Below are positions 1 through 9,209 of a stretch of 44,698 nucleotides of DNA, in pieces. Source of the DNA: Stentor coeruleus (lineage: Eukaryota > Ciliophora > Heterotrichea > Heterotrichida > Stentoridae); contig MPUH01000582.1 of the NCBI GenBank assembly GCA_001970955.1, forward strand, positions 1 to 44,698, read 5' to 3'. The first letter of the stretch is position 1, and every line of letters begins with the position of its first letter. A program made the translations under genes and the position numbers. The notes beneath the pieces are model-generated. The model saw only the letters and a program-made list of their open reading frames with translations. It made no database searches and had not been told where the DNA came from.

Positions 1-492
1 AAGTAAAGAATCACATAACCAGCGACAACGAGTGATTTAATATACCANCAGATTCCAAAGAAATGCTTCTCGTAAAGCTACAACGAATATTCCATTTGAA
101 TAATATGCATGATCATAATAACTTCTAATTAAAATAATCTCATAAAAAAAATATCATTAACTACGCTAAAATGTCTATAAAATTTATTTCTAAAAACTAA
201 CCTATATGAAAAAACTTAAAAAAAACTCATGATTGCTATTTAATTAACTGTCTATTTTATAGTTTTGAATAAGTTTTAATACCTTTGATACAATAATAAA
301 ATATTAAAAATTATATATTAATAATAATCAAAAAACATGAAATTTGTTTAAGTATCTTATACCCCTCTGTTAATTTGATTCTATACAAACCTTCCTAACA
401 AAAAAAAAACCAAACATAAAAATGCTTCCCAACTCCTTTAAAAAACTATCATTCTTTATTAATCCAATACATCAAACTTATTTATCTCCAGT
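1..492. other. Left-edge region, no assigned gene
   Basis: One N sits at 48. Bases 49-110 are richer in G+C than the rest and are open in more than one frame. On the plus strand a short frame ends just after a run read as ASRKATTNIPFE; on the minus strand a hydrophobic frame is open. I cannot tell which is real, and any gene would continue outside the window. The remainder to 492 is AT-rich, and its C-over-G bias fits the 3' flank of the minus-strand gene that follows. Confidence 0.3.
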
Positions 493-1134
493 TTAAGCTA
501 AAATCTTATCCGCTTTGAATTTTTTTAAGTTTTTTTCCTTAAGCCCTCTAGACTTAATTTTTATATCTTGACAGAACTGAGTAATCTCACTCTTTCCTTT
601 TATCCTAACCACCAAAGCGCACTGCGAAATTTCTTGATTTATCACAATTTTCCTAAACAAAGCTATTCCTCTAGTCACTTCTTCAGCAACCACAAGTTTA
701 TCTAAGCCATCATTTTTCCCAACAAGTACAACTTGAAAAGTTTCAGGTTCTGATAAATCAACTTTGACTATACTTTTATTAACAACTTCAGCCATTATTG
801 GAAAGCTTTTCCCAACAATAATTCTATTTGGTATATCGCTTAAAATATTGATTTGAAGGTCAGCTATACCATAATGAGTATTTGTCTCATCTTTTATATA
901 AGAATCATCAATAGAAGCTTGATTTATAGAAGAAAAAGATGCTAAAACCTCATCAATTGGGATTTTACTTGTTTCTGAGAGAGATTTTATTATTTCTGGC
1001 TGATCTTTGATAAAATTAAGAATTGAAGATAAAAGCCCATTTTGGGATTGAGAATTTACTAAACTTCGATGGTTTTTCTGATAACAATTGCATTGTCCGT
1101 CTTGTTGCTTACATAGGATATTTAGCTTACACAT
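493..1134 (-). CDS. Hypothetical protein with Ig-like (filamin-type) fold
   Basis: The product has 213 residues and I do not recognise its family. The N-terminus is Cys-rich (five Cys in the first 17 residues), followed by a helical linker. From about residue 93 comes a beta-rich stretch with the hydrophobic alternation of an Ig/filamin-like domain (IIVGKSFPIMAEVVN, then FQVVLVG, then ALVVRIKG). It ends in a Lys-rich tail. No signal peptide or membrane segment is visible. The ATG is the first in the frame and the stop is TAA. It lies just downstream of the 750-residue coiled-coil gene on the same strand, with about 100 bases between. The domain call is a guess from residue pattern only. Confidence 0.6.
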   Translation of the reverse strand: MCKLNILCKQQDGQCNCYQKNHRSLVNSQSQNGLLSSILNFIKDQPEIIKSLSETSKIPIDEVLASFSSINQASIDDSYIKDETNTHYGIADLQINILSDIPNRIIVGKSFPIMAEVVNKSIVKVDLSEPETFQVVLVGKNDGLDKLVVAEEVTRGIALFRKIVINQEISQCALVVRIKGKSEITQFCQDIKIKSRGLKEKNLKKFKADKILA

Positions 1135-1236
1135 TTATATTATAAAATGCTAAATTCTGGTGAATTATCGATATTTTATGTCTAAGAATTCATATTATTA
1201 GAATGGAAGACAATTTTAAAATTTTCATATAAAAGG

Positions 1237-3489
1237 TTATTTTTTCGGTTTTTTGAGTATTTTTAAAGGTTTTTTTTTAAGCTTCGGAGCTTCGCAGAGT
1301 TTCAGGTCGATGAATTCGAAGTTAAATACTTTTTCTAATATATCTTCGTATGAAGTCCCAAGCACTAACTCAGCAAACCCATGTTGAAGTTTTTTATCAG
1401 GTATCTCCTTAGCACTTCTATTTATAATATCTTTAAATCCTGGATAGTCATCAATAGTTTCAATATTTTTATTAGCTGCTTCATTTTTTTTGAATTTTGT
1501 ATAAGAGAAATTTAATACTGCTAATAGAAAAGCGTCTTTTTCAATTTTAAACTCTTTGATTTTATCAGAAACTGAATTCTCAAGTCCTGCTAATGTTGAA
1601 AAAGCTTTGTTTTGATGATTTTTTGTAAAGTCGCTTAAGTCTTTAGCGGACACCCACCAGTTAAGTTTATGTTTTGCCCATTCAGCAAATTCATTGCTTG
1701 TGATGTTTTCATGGTCTGCTATACCTTTTGGACCTCTTCCCATTTTTTCCATTGCTAAAAAGTATCTATGGGCAATAAGAAAATAACGGTCTTTTTCGCC
1801 AATGGTTTTTGTGATGATTTCAAGAATTTCTTCACAGAATTCTCTTTCTTCAGGAAGATAGTTTTGGAGAAAGTCTAAGAGTTTGTTCATGTTCATTGAA
1901 TTGTTTTCTGAGTTTTTTGTGAATAGATTGTGGAGTTTGAATATTATTTGTTCGATTCTTAAGAATTCTGGTTTACTGTTTGAGAGAAGAAGAAGGTAGA
2001 ATTTACCTGAATTTGATGTGTCATTTAGAAGATGCTGGTGGATTCCACGGTAGTTTTGGATTAGGCTTTGTCGATCTTTGTAGAAAGTTTGAAGGTAAAT
2101 CATTAGTTCAACATAAAAACTCAGCTGCCCATCACAGTTTTCAATAGTATTTTGACACAAAGTTACCGCATTTGTTTTTGGGGGAACCTTTTCATTCTTA
2201 ATAAGAATTGGGAAAAGTGGATACTTGGAAAATATTTTTTTTTCTGATTCAGGAAGATATGATTCACTTATTTGCCATGATGTCTGTGTTTGTGCATATT
2301 TAGTTTCTGGATTTTGACTTATCATATCGGCAGCATGGATCATAACAGAAATATGATTTAAAGTATTAACTTGCTTAGACTGTTCAGTTTCACTTTCAGT
2401 TATATAAGTTGATAGTTTATTTAAAAGTCCTCTAAACTCAACACATGCTTTTTCTTGACTTTCTACTTCCGTAAGTTCAACTAAAGTTTTAGTTTTATCA
2501 TTTAATGCTTGTATAAGGTCACTTTTTTCCTTAGTTAGTGTTTTAACATGATGCTTTAAAGTCTCATTCTCTTTATTCAAGTCAGCATATTTTTTCTCGA
2601 ATTCATTGATTTTAGCTTTGAGTTTTTGGTTGAAATCATCATGCATATATTTTAACCTTGATTTTGTACTTTCTATAACACAGTTAAGTGCAAATTCATG
2701 TTTACCTAAACTTGCGTCTATAAGTTTCATAACCACTTTCCATAACATCTCCATCAAAACCGCTTCATCTTCTCCACTCTTATAAGCAATACCCCTAAGT
2801 ATCTCCCTAAAAAGCCTCGAAAACTCTTTAAGTTCATCAACGATCGGTTCTAAATTAAAAGTATTGATAGACCCAACCGGTAAAGGATTGATCATTTTTT
2901 CTTGTAAAACATAAAAAATCCCCAGTTTCTTCTCAGGAGCAAGAGTCTCTTTGCCCCTAGCAATCTCCCAATTAAGTTCTAAATCAAACTTAAGTGGTTT
3001 CAAGAAAATCAAATCATTAATCAAATTCCCACTTAAAGCTTCATCTTGTGATTTTAGTTTTAACTCAATTTCCTCAGCTTTTTTTTCACAAACAACTTCA
3101 GCAAGTTGGAATAATGGAGTATTTTGCATATCAACAGATTGTGTTGTCGGCCTTGAACCTTTATAAAGTCTATCAACACTTTGTTCTAAAAATACTTGAC
3201 TGTTAGTAAGTTTTAACGGACTGAGTTCTTGGGTTTTTAATGCTGAAAATATACTATTGTTAAGTTGAGCACTTGTTGGTCTATTTTGTGAGTTTATTGG
3301 TTTTTCAGTTTGACTGAAACTAGAATCTTTGTTTGGAAAAGCTTGTTTAGTTTTTTGTCTGCGGTATTTGTATAGTTGTGCAATAACATCATCTTCTAGA
3401 GGTCTTTGATAACTTATAGATTCTGATATTCGCTTGTAATGGCGAGTTGTAATTTTTTTCATAGGACTACGTGAGTTTCGTAAATACAT
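1237..3489 (-). CDS. Large hypothetical protein with central coiled coil
   Basis: This is a complete 750-residue frame from ATG to TAA. I do not recognise a family. The first 110 residues are basic and Ser/Gln-rich, likely disordered. Residues about 150-270 are predicted helical and acidic. A clear heptad coiled coil runs from about 278 to 360 (NKENETLKHHVKTLTKEKSDL). The C-terminal half is helical without membrane segments, and the tail is a run of Lys/Pro. Length and layout resemble cytoskeletal or basal-body scaffold proteins common in ciliates, but that is inference. The plus-strand base skew upstream (3,491-3,730, G over C) agrees with a minus-strand start here. Confidence 0.75.
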   Translation of the reverse strand: MYLRNSRSPMKKITTRHYKRISESISYQRPLEDDVIAQLYKYRRQKTKQAFPNKDSSFSQTEKPINSQNRPTSAQLNNSIFSALKTQELSPLKLTNSQVFLEQSVDRLYKGSRPTTQSVDMQNTPLFQLAEVVCEKKAEEIELKLKSQDEALSGNLINDLIFLKPLKFDLELNWEIARGKETLAPEKKLGIFYVLQEKMINPLPVGSINTFNLEPIVDELKEFSRLFREILRGIAYKSGEDEAVLMEMLWKVVMKLIDASLGKHEFALNCVIESTKSRLKYMHDDFNQKLKAKINEFEKKYADLNKENETLKHHVKTLTKEKSDLIQALNDKTKTLVELTEVESQEKACVEFRGLLNKLSTYITESETEQSKQVNTLNHISVMIHAADMISQNPETKYAQTQTSWQISESYLPESEKKIFSKYPLFPILIKNEKVPPKTNAVTLCQNTIENCDGQLSFYVELMIYLQTFYKDRQSLIQNYRGIHQHLLNDTSNSGKFYLLLLSNSKPEFLRIEQIIFKLHNLFTKNSENNSMNMNKLLDFLQNYLPEEREFCEEILEIITKTIGEKDRYFLIAHRYFLAMEKMGRGPKGIADHENITSNEFAEWAKHKLNWWVSAKDLSDFTKNHQNKAFSTLAGLENSVSDKIKEFKIEKDAFLLAVLNFSYTKFKKNEAANKNIETIDDYPGFKDIINRSAKEIPDKKLQHGFAELVLGTSYEDILEKVFNFEFIDLKLCEAPKLKKKPLKILKKPKK

Positions 3490-4554
3490 GACTAGATTGG
3501 TTTAAGATTATATTATGGATTAATAAGATTTTCAATGGGGATTAGATGATGGGGAAGTGTGGTTTTATTATAAATTTGGTTTGGGAATATTTTAATTAAA
3601 AAATTACGGATAAGGATGTACTATTAAATACTTTGATTTGAGGAAGATGTGGGTTTTTGACTTGTTTATTATGATGTAGAAATTTTGACTGTTATTGTGA
3701 AGTGGAAGAAATGTTTTAATTAGATGGCACACTATGCTCTTCAACTACAATTTTTAGTTAGATTATTTATATAATAAATCAGCTGAGATAAATATTCCTG
3801 AAAAAAAAAAGCAAATCTTAAAAATTACTATCTCAAACTTACTAATCCAAAACACAAAACCAAATTATTTTTCATATCTTTAAAAAATAATCCCTGATTA
3901 TTAATTAAATCTATTCTGCTTTAAAATTCAAATTTACTACACCTGAATTTTTACAATCACTAATTATCAATTGTTTTTTAAAGAGCTTCTTCATATTCTA
4001 ATACTTATTCTTTACTATTTAAATTATTATTTGAAAAATACTTGTGCTATTATCAATTTCTTTCATTAACTAGCCATCAGAAGGATATTCCCAAATAAAT
4101 CATCAATTTGAAAATAGCACAGAAGTTTATTATAATCTGTATAAGAGTAAAAATTGAATATCTAATTTAGTTTTATAGCTAAAAAGGTCAATGATTTTTG
4201 TATTGCAAAATTTAAAGAATTGATATACCTGAAAGAACTTTTATTCCCAAAGATACTAAAAAATCAATACAAAAACTATTACAATTTATTAAATACATTA
4301 CAAAAAAGCTATAGGGATATTTAGAGAAACATAAAGTATCCAATATAAAGTAAATATTTCTAATAATCAAAACTAAATTTCCAAAAATATCTAAAACTAA
4401 TACCACAACATTCTTAATAACCAACCAAATAACACTAAAATTTTAAAACCTTCTAAAGCTATTTTACATAGCAAAAATAAACAAAGGTTTTTTCATTTTT
4501 GCTATAAAAAGAAAATTATAACTCGGATAGGACTTTAGGCTAATAAATAGTTTT
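3490..4554. other. Long spacer, no protein gene seen
   Basis: About 1,060 bases without a convincing frame. Bases 3,491-3,730 are G-rich and C-poor on the plus strand, as in the 5' flanks of minus-strand genes. Bases 3,770-4,554 are C-rich and G-poor, as in the 3' flanks of minus-strand genes. A 70-codon minus frame at 4,212-4,424 is AT-driven and hydrophobic without motifs. A hairpin-closed element at 4,044-4,120 is described separately. Confidence 0.6.
4044..4120 (-). ncRNA. Possible C/D-type small nucleolar RNA
   Basis: An 8-bp inverted repeat (GTGCTATT at 4,044-4,051 against AATAGCAC at 4,113-4,120) closes a 77-base segment. Read on the minus strand it holds, in order, a box C core TGATGA (4,100-4,105), a CTGA that could be box D' (4,077-4,080), a C'-like TAATGA (4,063-4,068) and a degenerate TTGA where box D should be (4,053-4,056). 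The stretch TTAATGAAA could pair with the conserved TTTCATTAA of 18S rRNA. The box D mismatch and the AT-rich background keep this weak. Confidence 0.22.
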
Positions 4555-4758
4555 CTATCTTAATCTTCTTGCTTCTCTTTCACTTTCTAACAAAGCAAGC
4601 ATGTCGCCTTCCCTAACTGGGCCTTTGACATTTCTCACTAGTGTTCTTCCGCTTTCATCGCCATGTAAAACAACTCTAACTTGTGTAATACCTCCACGAG
4701 ATCCAGTTCTCCCTAGCAGCTTTTGTACTGTTGCAAGAATCGGCCCTTGTTCTTCCAT
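4555..4758 (-). CDS. RPS28: 40S ribosomal protein eS28
   Basis: This 67-residue protein is a small-subunit ribosomal protein near the mRNA exit channel. The family signature is unmistakable: [11 protein letters not shown], then TQVRVVL, then [15 protein letters not shown], ending in [12 protein letters not shown] at a TAG stop. The length matches the eukaryotic family (64-69 residues). The exact family C-terminus followed at once by TAG shows that TAG ends translation here. It has no intron. Its ATG is only 110 bases from the ATG of the divergent coiled-coil gene on the plus strand, so the two probably share a promoter region. Confidence 0.97.
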   Translation of the reverse strand: MEEQGPILATVQKLLGRTGSRGGITQVRVVLHGDESGRTLVRNVKGPVREGDMLALLESEREARRLR

Positions 4759-4868
4759 TTTATGAATATATATCCACTAATAAATTAGGACTTATTTTTC
4801 TTATGGGAAAATTTCAGTGTAAGTATTTTATCTTATTAAGAGCAAACTAAGATAAATAATTAAAATTC
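4759..4868. promoter_or_regulatory. 110-bp divergent spacer (eS28 / coiled-coil gene)
   Basis: The only DNA between two start codons on opposite strands, so it must hold both 5' untranslated regions and both promoters. It is AT-rich. I see no certain TATA box or other named element. Its function is inferred from position. Confidence 0.5.
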
Positions 4869-6191
4869 ATGAAAAGGTCTCACAGGCCAAATGACTGGAA
4901 AAAAGTGATTGACGCTCAAATGGTCGCCACCTTTAATCAGGATGTACGAGAAAAGAACCTTAAAAAAGCAATAAAAAACCTCTACAAAAAGCAAATTGAA
5001 GTTCAGTTAACAGAAAAACAGCAACGAGTCATAGAAGAAGAGGCTAAAAAAGAAAAAGAAGCGCTTATTATGTATAAAACCTGCAATGACTATGAGAATT
5101 TCAAAATTATGCAACAACATGAGAAAAAAGCTGAAAAATATAACCTGTTCAGTGACTATATTGGCCAATTATCCCACAAAGAGTCGAAAAAGAAATTTGA
5201 GTCTTTAAAAGACTATGAAAAAGATCAAGAAATAATAGACAAAAATATCCAAGCATTAGATCAAGCAAGATATTTGGAAAATAGGAAGAAAAATTTAAGA
5301 ATCAATTCAGAAAATGATTTTTTATGGCAAAAATCATTAGAAAAAAACTGGAAATCTGTTCAGGAAATAAAAGAAAAGGAGTTGGATAAAGAGTTGATAG
5401 CAGAAAGTATGGAAAGGGCGCAGAAATGCCAAAGAGAATATGCTTTGAAAATGAAAGATATAGAAAAAAAGCTCGAAAAAAATCAGAAGTCATATGTTAT
5501 GGCCTCACAAAATGCTAGCTTAAGACACATGGCCACAAGTGAACTTTTTGAAAAGTGGGAAAACGACGTTAAAGCAAAAAGCAGAATGCAAGACTATAAA
5601 GAACATGAAAGAAAAGCACATCAAAAATACTTAGAAAACAATGGCCTCCAGCAACAATTACAAGAAAAATATTTTAAACAGGAAATAGGCAAACAAAACA
5701 CCCAACAAGAAAAAGTTGAGTCAGACTTGGCAATCCATCAATTCCAAAAGTCAGAAAAACAACAAAAACTTGATGAATTCTATCAAAAAATGCAACTTAA
5801 CAACGTACTTCAAACGCAAATCCGAGATAAAGAAATAGAAAAAGCTTTAGAAAACACTTTTTCTCAAAGAGAAAAAGATATAAATAGAGAAATATTAGAA
5901 AAAAATGATGAAATCAGTTTTAAAGGTATTCCTGGAGTGTTTAGAAGCCAGAGTTCTTTAGAAAGTTCATATGGGAAATCAAATAGATTTAAGGATTCGG
6001 AGAATATGTCTATAAGTAGTGGATTTGATTCACCTGATATTGTGAAAAATAAAAGGATGAGTTATACAAGATATGAAAACCCATCTCGTACTTGTGATAA
6101 TAGGCATAATCCTATTACTAATCCAATAGGTCAAAGTATGCCATTAGGTAAGTCCTTTTTGAGAGGTAAAGGCTTGATTACTTTGACATGA
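4869..6191 (+). CDS. Coiled-coil protein, possibly axonemal
   Basis: The product has 440 residues. Residues 1 to about 355 are almost continuous charged helix (Lys, Glu, Gln) with repeated EKK/EKQ heptads and no membrane segment. A short GIPGVF motif and a Ser-rich, basic, disordered tail follow. Long single-helix proteins of this kind are typical of ciliary microtubule-associated proteins in ciliates; that role is inference. The stop is TGA, with an in-frame TAG two codons later, so reading TGA as Trp would change the end only slightly. The first ATG follows an AT-rich leader. Confidence 0.8.
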   Translation: MKRSHRPNDWKKVIDAQMVATFNQDVREKNLKKAIKNLYKKQIEVQLTEKQQRVIEEEAKKEKEALIMYKTCNDYENFKIMQQHEKKAEKYNLFSDYIGQLSHKESKKKFESLKDYEKDQEIIDKNIQALDQARYLENRKKNLRINSENDFLWQKSLEKNWKSVQEIKEKELDKELIAESMERAQKCQREYALKMKDIEKKLEKNQKSYVMASQNASLRHMATSELFEKWENDVKAKSRMQDYKEHERKAHQKYLENNGLQQQLQEKYFKQEIGKQNTQQEKVESDLAIHQFQKSEKQQKLDEFYQKMQLNNVLQTQIRDKEIEKALENTFSQREKDINREILEKNDEISFKGIPGVFRSQSSLESSYGKSNRFKDSENMSISSGFDSPDIVKNKRMSYTRYENPSRTCDNRHNPITNPIGQSMPLGKSFLRGKGLITLT

Positions 6192-6737
6192 ATCTAGTTA
6201 CTTAAATTATAGTTTTAGGTTGTTGGATAAGATAGAAAATGGGTATTGGGATTATGGTTTAGATTAGATTATTGAGTATGTTTTAATGGTGTAAGGTTTG
6301 GAATAATTATGAAATTGAGCATGAATTTTCAGTTTAACTTGTATTTAAATCAATTTATGTAAGCATACATATTATAAAAAATAATAATGTTTCATTTGCA
6401 GCCTATGCTAATAAAATACATACTTTACTAAATAATCCAGCTGTAAAGTTGTAATCTAAAATTGTGAGTCTCAATATGATCACTTCTACATTTTAAACCT
6501 TAAATTTACAATAGTTTATCCAACTTTATTTATTTCATTTATCACTTCCTATTAATCCAAACATTTTATCTTCCTCAAAACAATAAAATTTATTCAGTTT
6601 ATCCTAATATTGCTTTAAGCTAAAAAATCAATCCTTCAATGATTCACCATAATTTCTTAAACACTTTCTTTGAATTTATTAATTCCTTACATAACAGTAG
6701 TTTATAGCAGAGTGTATAATTTAATAAATAAAGTCTA
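6192..6737. other. Spacer between two plus-strand genes
   Basis: No gene seen. Bases 6,200-6,320 are nearly free of C on the plus strand (3' flank of the upstream gene). From about 6,480 to 6,737 the bias turns to C over G (5' flank of the channel gene). This is the same switch seen at other gene borders in the window. Confidence 0.6.
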
Positions 6738-8804
6738 ATGAAAGCACATACTAGAATTGCCACAGACACTTTTCGAAAATCATGGTCATGTCAATCTTTA
6801 CTTGTAAACAAACATAAAAGCGCTTCATATGAACTACGAAAATCAATTAAAAGAAAATACACAAAGTCCCAGTATTTTCCTGTAAAAGAAAAGCACACAA
6901 AAGACAAAGAATTGAGATTTTTGATTAAACCTGAATCTCTTTTTAAACTCTTTTGGGATATATGTTGTATTTCAATCACAATTGCCCAAAGCTTTCTTAT
7001 TCCTTATATTATAACATTTGCTATAGGAGTATCTTATGAAATAATGACCTATCTTGAAATGAGTAACATACTTTTGATTATAGATATTCCAATATCTTTA
7101 AATACCTGCTTTTATAAGAAAGGAAAGCTTATAACTGAGAGAATGTTAATAATGAAACACTATCTTAGAAATTACTTTATCACTGATATTTGGAGTATAT
7201 TTCCATTTCAATTACTTAACATTAACAAAGAAATTACTTATGATTTAAATATTACAGTTCTAATACTCCTATTAAAAATACTAAGACTTTATCATATGAA
7301 ATCAATTTTTTTCTCAATAGAAGATTATTGGAGTAGTCCAACATCTGTGCTTTTAACGAGAATCGTCCAATTTTCGATAATTTTTAGCCTTTTATGTCAC
7401 TGGCTTACTTGTTACATGCAATACTTTTTTAAAGTTTCTTTACATGAAACTTCTGTAGACTGGATTCTATATAAGCAAACTGAGTATGAAAGGTATATAC
7501 GACAAATTTATATAATTATTTTTACAATGACTTCTGTTGGATATGAATCACCAAGACAAATTTATATAATTATTTTTACAATGACTTCTGTTGGATATGA
7601 ATCACCAAGACGAGCTGTTGATCATAATTTAGCTGGGACAATTTTTGCTATGTGCGCTGAAAGTTTGATTTTTGCATTTACACTTGGAGAAATTCAAAGT
7701 ATTGTAAATAAATATACAAAACATTCAAATGAAACTAAAGATCTTTTAAGTCAAATAAAAAGGTTACTTGATAAGAAAAAAATACCTAAAAATTTGAGAT
7801 ATAGGATAATAAGGTATGTGAATTATATGAGGGATAAAGAGAGGGAAAATGTTGGGAAAGAAATAGAGTTGCTTTCATCACTTTCTAAACCTTTAAAGTT
7901 GGAGATTTTTACTTTCACAAGATCTTCGTTTTTAGAAAACCATGCGATTTTCCAAAACTATTCTCCTGGTTTTATAAAGTTCATTGGGTTTAGTATGAGA
8001 ATACAATTTTTTTCGAATAGTGACCTAGTTTTGCTTGAAGGTGAAAAAGGAACATCTATCTTCTTTATAATTAACGGTTCTGTGGATATTTACAATCAAG
8101 CAACAAAAACCATATACAAAACCCTATCAAAATCCAAATCTTTTGGCGAACTAGGTTTTTTTTTAGGAATATGTCGTACAGCATCAGTCAGATGTGACAG
8201 TTTCACAGAACTTGTTTCTCTTGATAGGGAAACATTTACTAGACTTCTAAGTGACCATCCTTCAGAACAAGAAATAACAAAAGAGATTCTAAAAAGGGCA
8301 CAAAAAGATCTAAGCATTATTGGAATAAAATGTTATCTATGTAAAAGACTAACACATATAGCAAAAGATTGTAAAGATTCTCTTATAAAACTTGAGAAAG
8401 AAAGGATAATTAAAAAAGCTGTTATAAAAAGAAACACTCTTGGATGGAGGAGAATTAATTTAGCATATTCAATTGATAAGAAATTTATGAGGTCATTACA
8501 TGAATCTGATGTTATAAGAAAATATTCAATTGTAAATTGTAAAGGTAATGATTATCTAAAAGCGAATTCTACTAAAAATCCTGGTCTTGCTATAAAAGCA
8601 AAAGGATATGTTAAAAGATTAAATGTGCTTTTACCGATATCTGGGAGAAAACTTCGGTTGATTCAAGATAGTGATAGTGATAGTGAAATAAGAGATTTGT
8701 CTAGTTCGATTTTACCTAAATCTCAGAGGTATATAGAAAATTTTATTGATTCACGTAGGAAAAGTAATACTGAAATACCTAAAATTGTTATTCAACTGGT
8801 TTAA
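6738..8804 (+). CDS. Six-TM cyclic-nucleotide-binding-domain cation channel
   Basis: The frame is 688 codons. A basic N-terminus is followed by membrane segments S1-S6 (about residues 70-320); S4 has few charges (LLLKILRLYHMKSI). A pore helix and filter (FTMTSVGYESP) come next, then S6 with a C-linker, and a cyclic-nucleotide-binding domain at about 410-505 (LLEGEKGTSIFFI, then SFGELGFFLG). This is the CNG/EAG/HCN-like layout; it should conduct K+ or mixed cations at the plasma or ciliary membrane. Two oddities. The pore segment of 18 residues occurs twice in tandem (7,501-7,608, a perfect 54-bp repeat), so the true protein may have 670 residues. The filter reads GYE, not GYG. A CX2CX4HX4C zinc knuckle follows at about residues 531-545 (CYLCKRLTHIAKDC). 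The tail is basic. Confidence 0.9.
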   Translation: MKAHTRIATDTFRKSWSCQSLLVNKHKSASYELRKSIKRKYTKSQYFPVKEKHTKDKELRFLIKPESLFKLFWDICCISITIAQSFLIPYIITFAIGVSYEIMTYLEMSNILLIIDIPISLNTCFYKKGKLITERMLIMKHYLRNYFITDIWSIFPFQLLNINKEITYDLNITVLILLLKILRLYHMKSIFFSIEDYWSSPTSVLLTRIVQFSIIFSLLCHWLTCYMQYFFKVSLHETSVDWILYKQTEYERYIRQIYIIIFTMTSVGYESPRQIYIIIFTMTSVGYESPRRAVDHNLAGTIFAMCAESLIFAFTLGEIQSIVNKYTKHSNETKDLLSQIKRLLDKKKIPKNLRYRIIRYVNYMRDKERENVGKEIELLSSLSKPLKLEIFTFTRSSFLENHAIFQNYSPGFIKFIGFSMRIQFFSNSDLVLLEGEKGTSIFFIINGSVDIYNQATKTIYKTLSKSKSFGELGFFLGICRTASVRCDSFTELVSLDRETFTRLLSDHPSEQEITKEILKRAQKDLSIIGIKCYLCKRLTHIAKDCKDSLIKLEKERIIKKAVIKRNTLGWRRINLAYSIDKKFMRSLHESDVIRKYSIVNCKGNDYLKANSTKNPGLAIKAKGYVKRLNVLLPISGRKLRLIQDSDSDSEIRDLSSSILPKSQRYIENFIDSRRKSNTEIPKIVIQLV
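7501..7608 (+). repeat. Perfect 54-bp tandem duplication of the channel pore
   Basis: Bases 7,501-7,554 and 7,555-7,608 are identical. The unit encodes RQIYIIIFTMTSVGYESP, the pore helix plus selectivity filter. It is in frame (18 codons). Perfect identity points to a very recent event or to an assembly overlap like others in this window. Confidence 0.95.
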
Positions 8805-8915
8805 TATGTTCATTTGAAATAATATTTCTAATATGAATAAATTAATCTTTGATATGTAATTTGAACTTAAATTATTGAGGAGGATTATATAAAATAAATA
8901 GTTTGATATAAAAAG

Positions 8916-8957
8916 TGGTCCCACTGAGGATCGAACTCAGGACCTCTGCGTTATTAG
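8916..8957 (-). tRNA. tRNA-Ile (AAT), 3' half only
   Basis: Read on the minus strand the segment gives an anticodon loop CTAATAA (anticodon AAT), a 3' anticodon stem CGCAG, a variable loop AGGTC, a T arm CTGAG-TTCGATC-CTCAG, a 3' acceptor strand TGGGACC and discriminator A, followed by a T-run that would stop RNA polymerase III. The loop matches eukaryotic tRNA-Ile. The 5' half (acceptor GGTCCCA, D arm, 5' anticodon stem) is missing: upstream of the loop the sequence turns into the 85-bp AT-rich repeat, and I cannot find the missing half nearby. A tRNA intron would lie after the anticodon, so an intron does not explain it. Confidence 0.75.
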
Positions 8958-8958
8958 C

Positions 8959-9127
8959 AATTATGCTAAAATTATTAATTAATTTCTAAAAACTTATAAT
9001 AAAATCCTTCATTTAAACTTAAAAAAGTCAAAAATAAAACTTTAATTATGCTAAAATTATTAATTAATTTCTAAAAACTTATAATAAAATCCTTCATTTA
9101 AACTTAAAAAAGTCAAAAATAAAACTT
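8959..9127. repeat. 85-bp tandem duplication
   Basis: Bases 8,959-9,042 and 9,044-9,127 are identical over 84 bases (period 85). The first copy begins exactly where the tRNA-Ile homology stops, which suggests that the same event or assembly join produced both. Confidence 0.92.
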
Positions 9128-9209
9128 AAAATATTTCTAAATTCACACTTCAAATACAAAAACCCAAAAAGCAATTTTTATCTTATCTAACATCATAAAA
9201 CAGCCTATA

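Larger units (their letters stand above)
8805..9209. other. Spacer with tRNA fragment and tandem repeat
   Basis: This stretch separates the channel gene (+) from the CFAP57-like gene (-); both end here. It holds the tRNA-Ile 3' half and the 85-bp duplication listed separately. I see no protein gene. Confidence 0.7.

Noticed and set aside
4212-4424. 70-codon minus-strand frame
   Set aside because: Hydrophobic, AT-driven composition, no motif, and it lies in a 3' flank by base skew.
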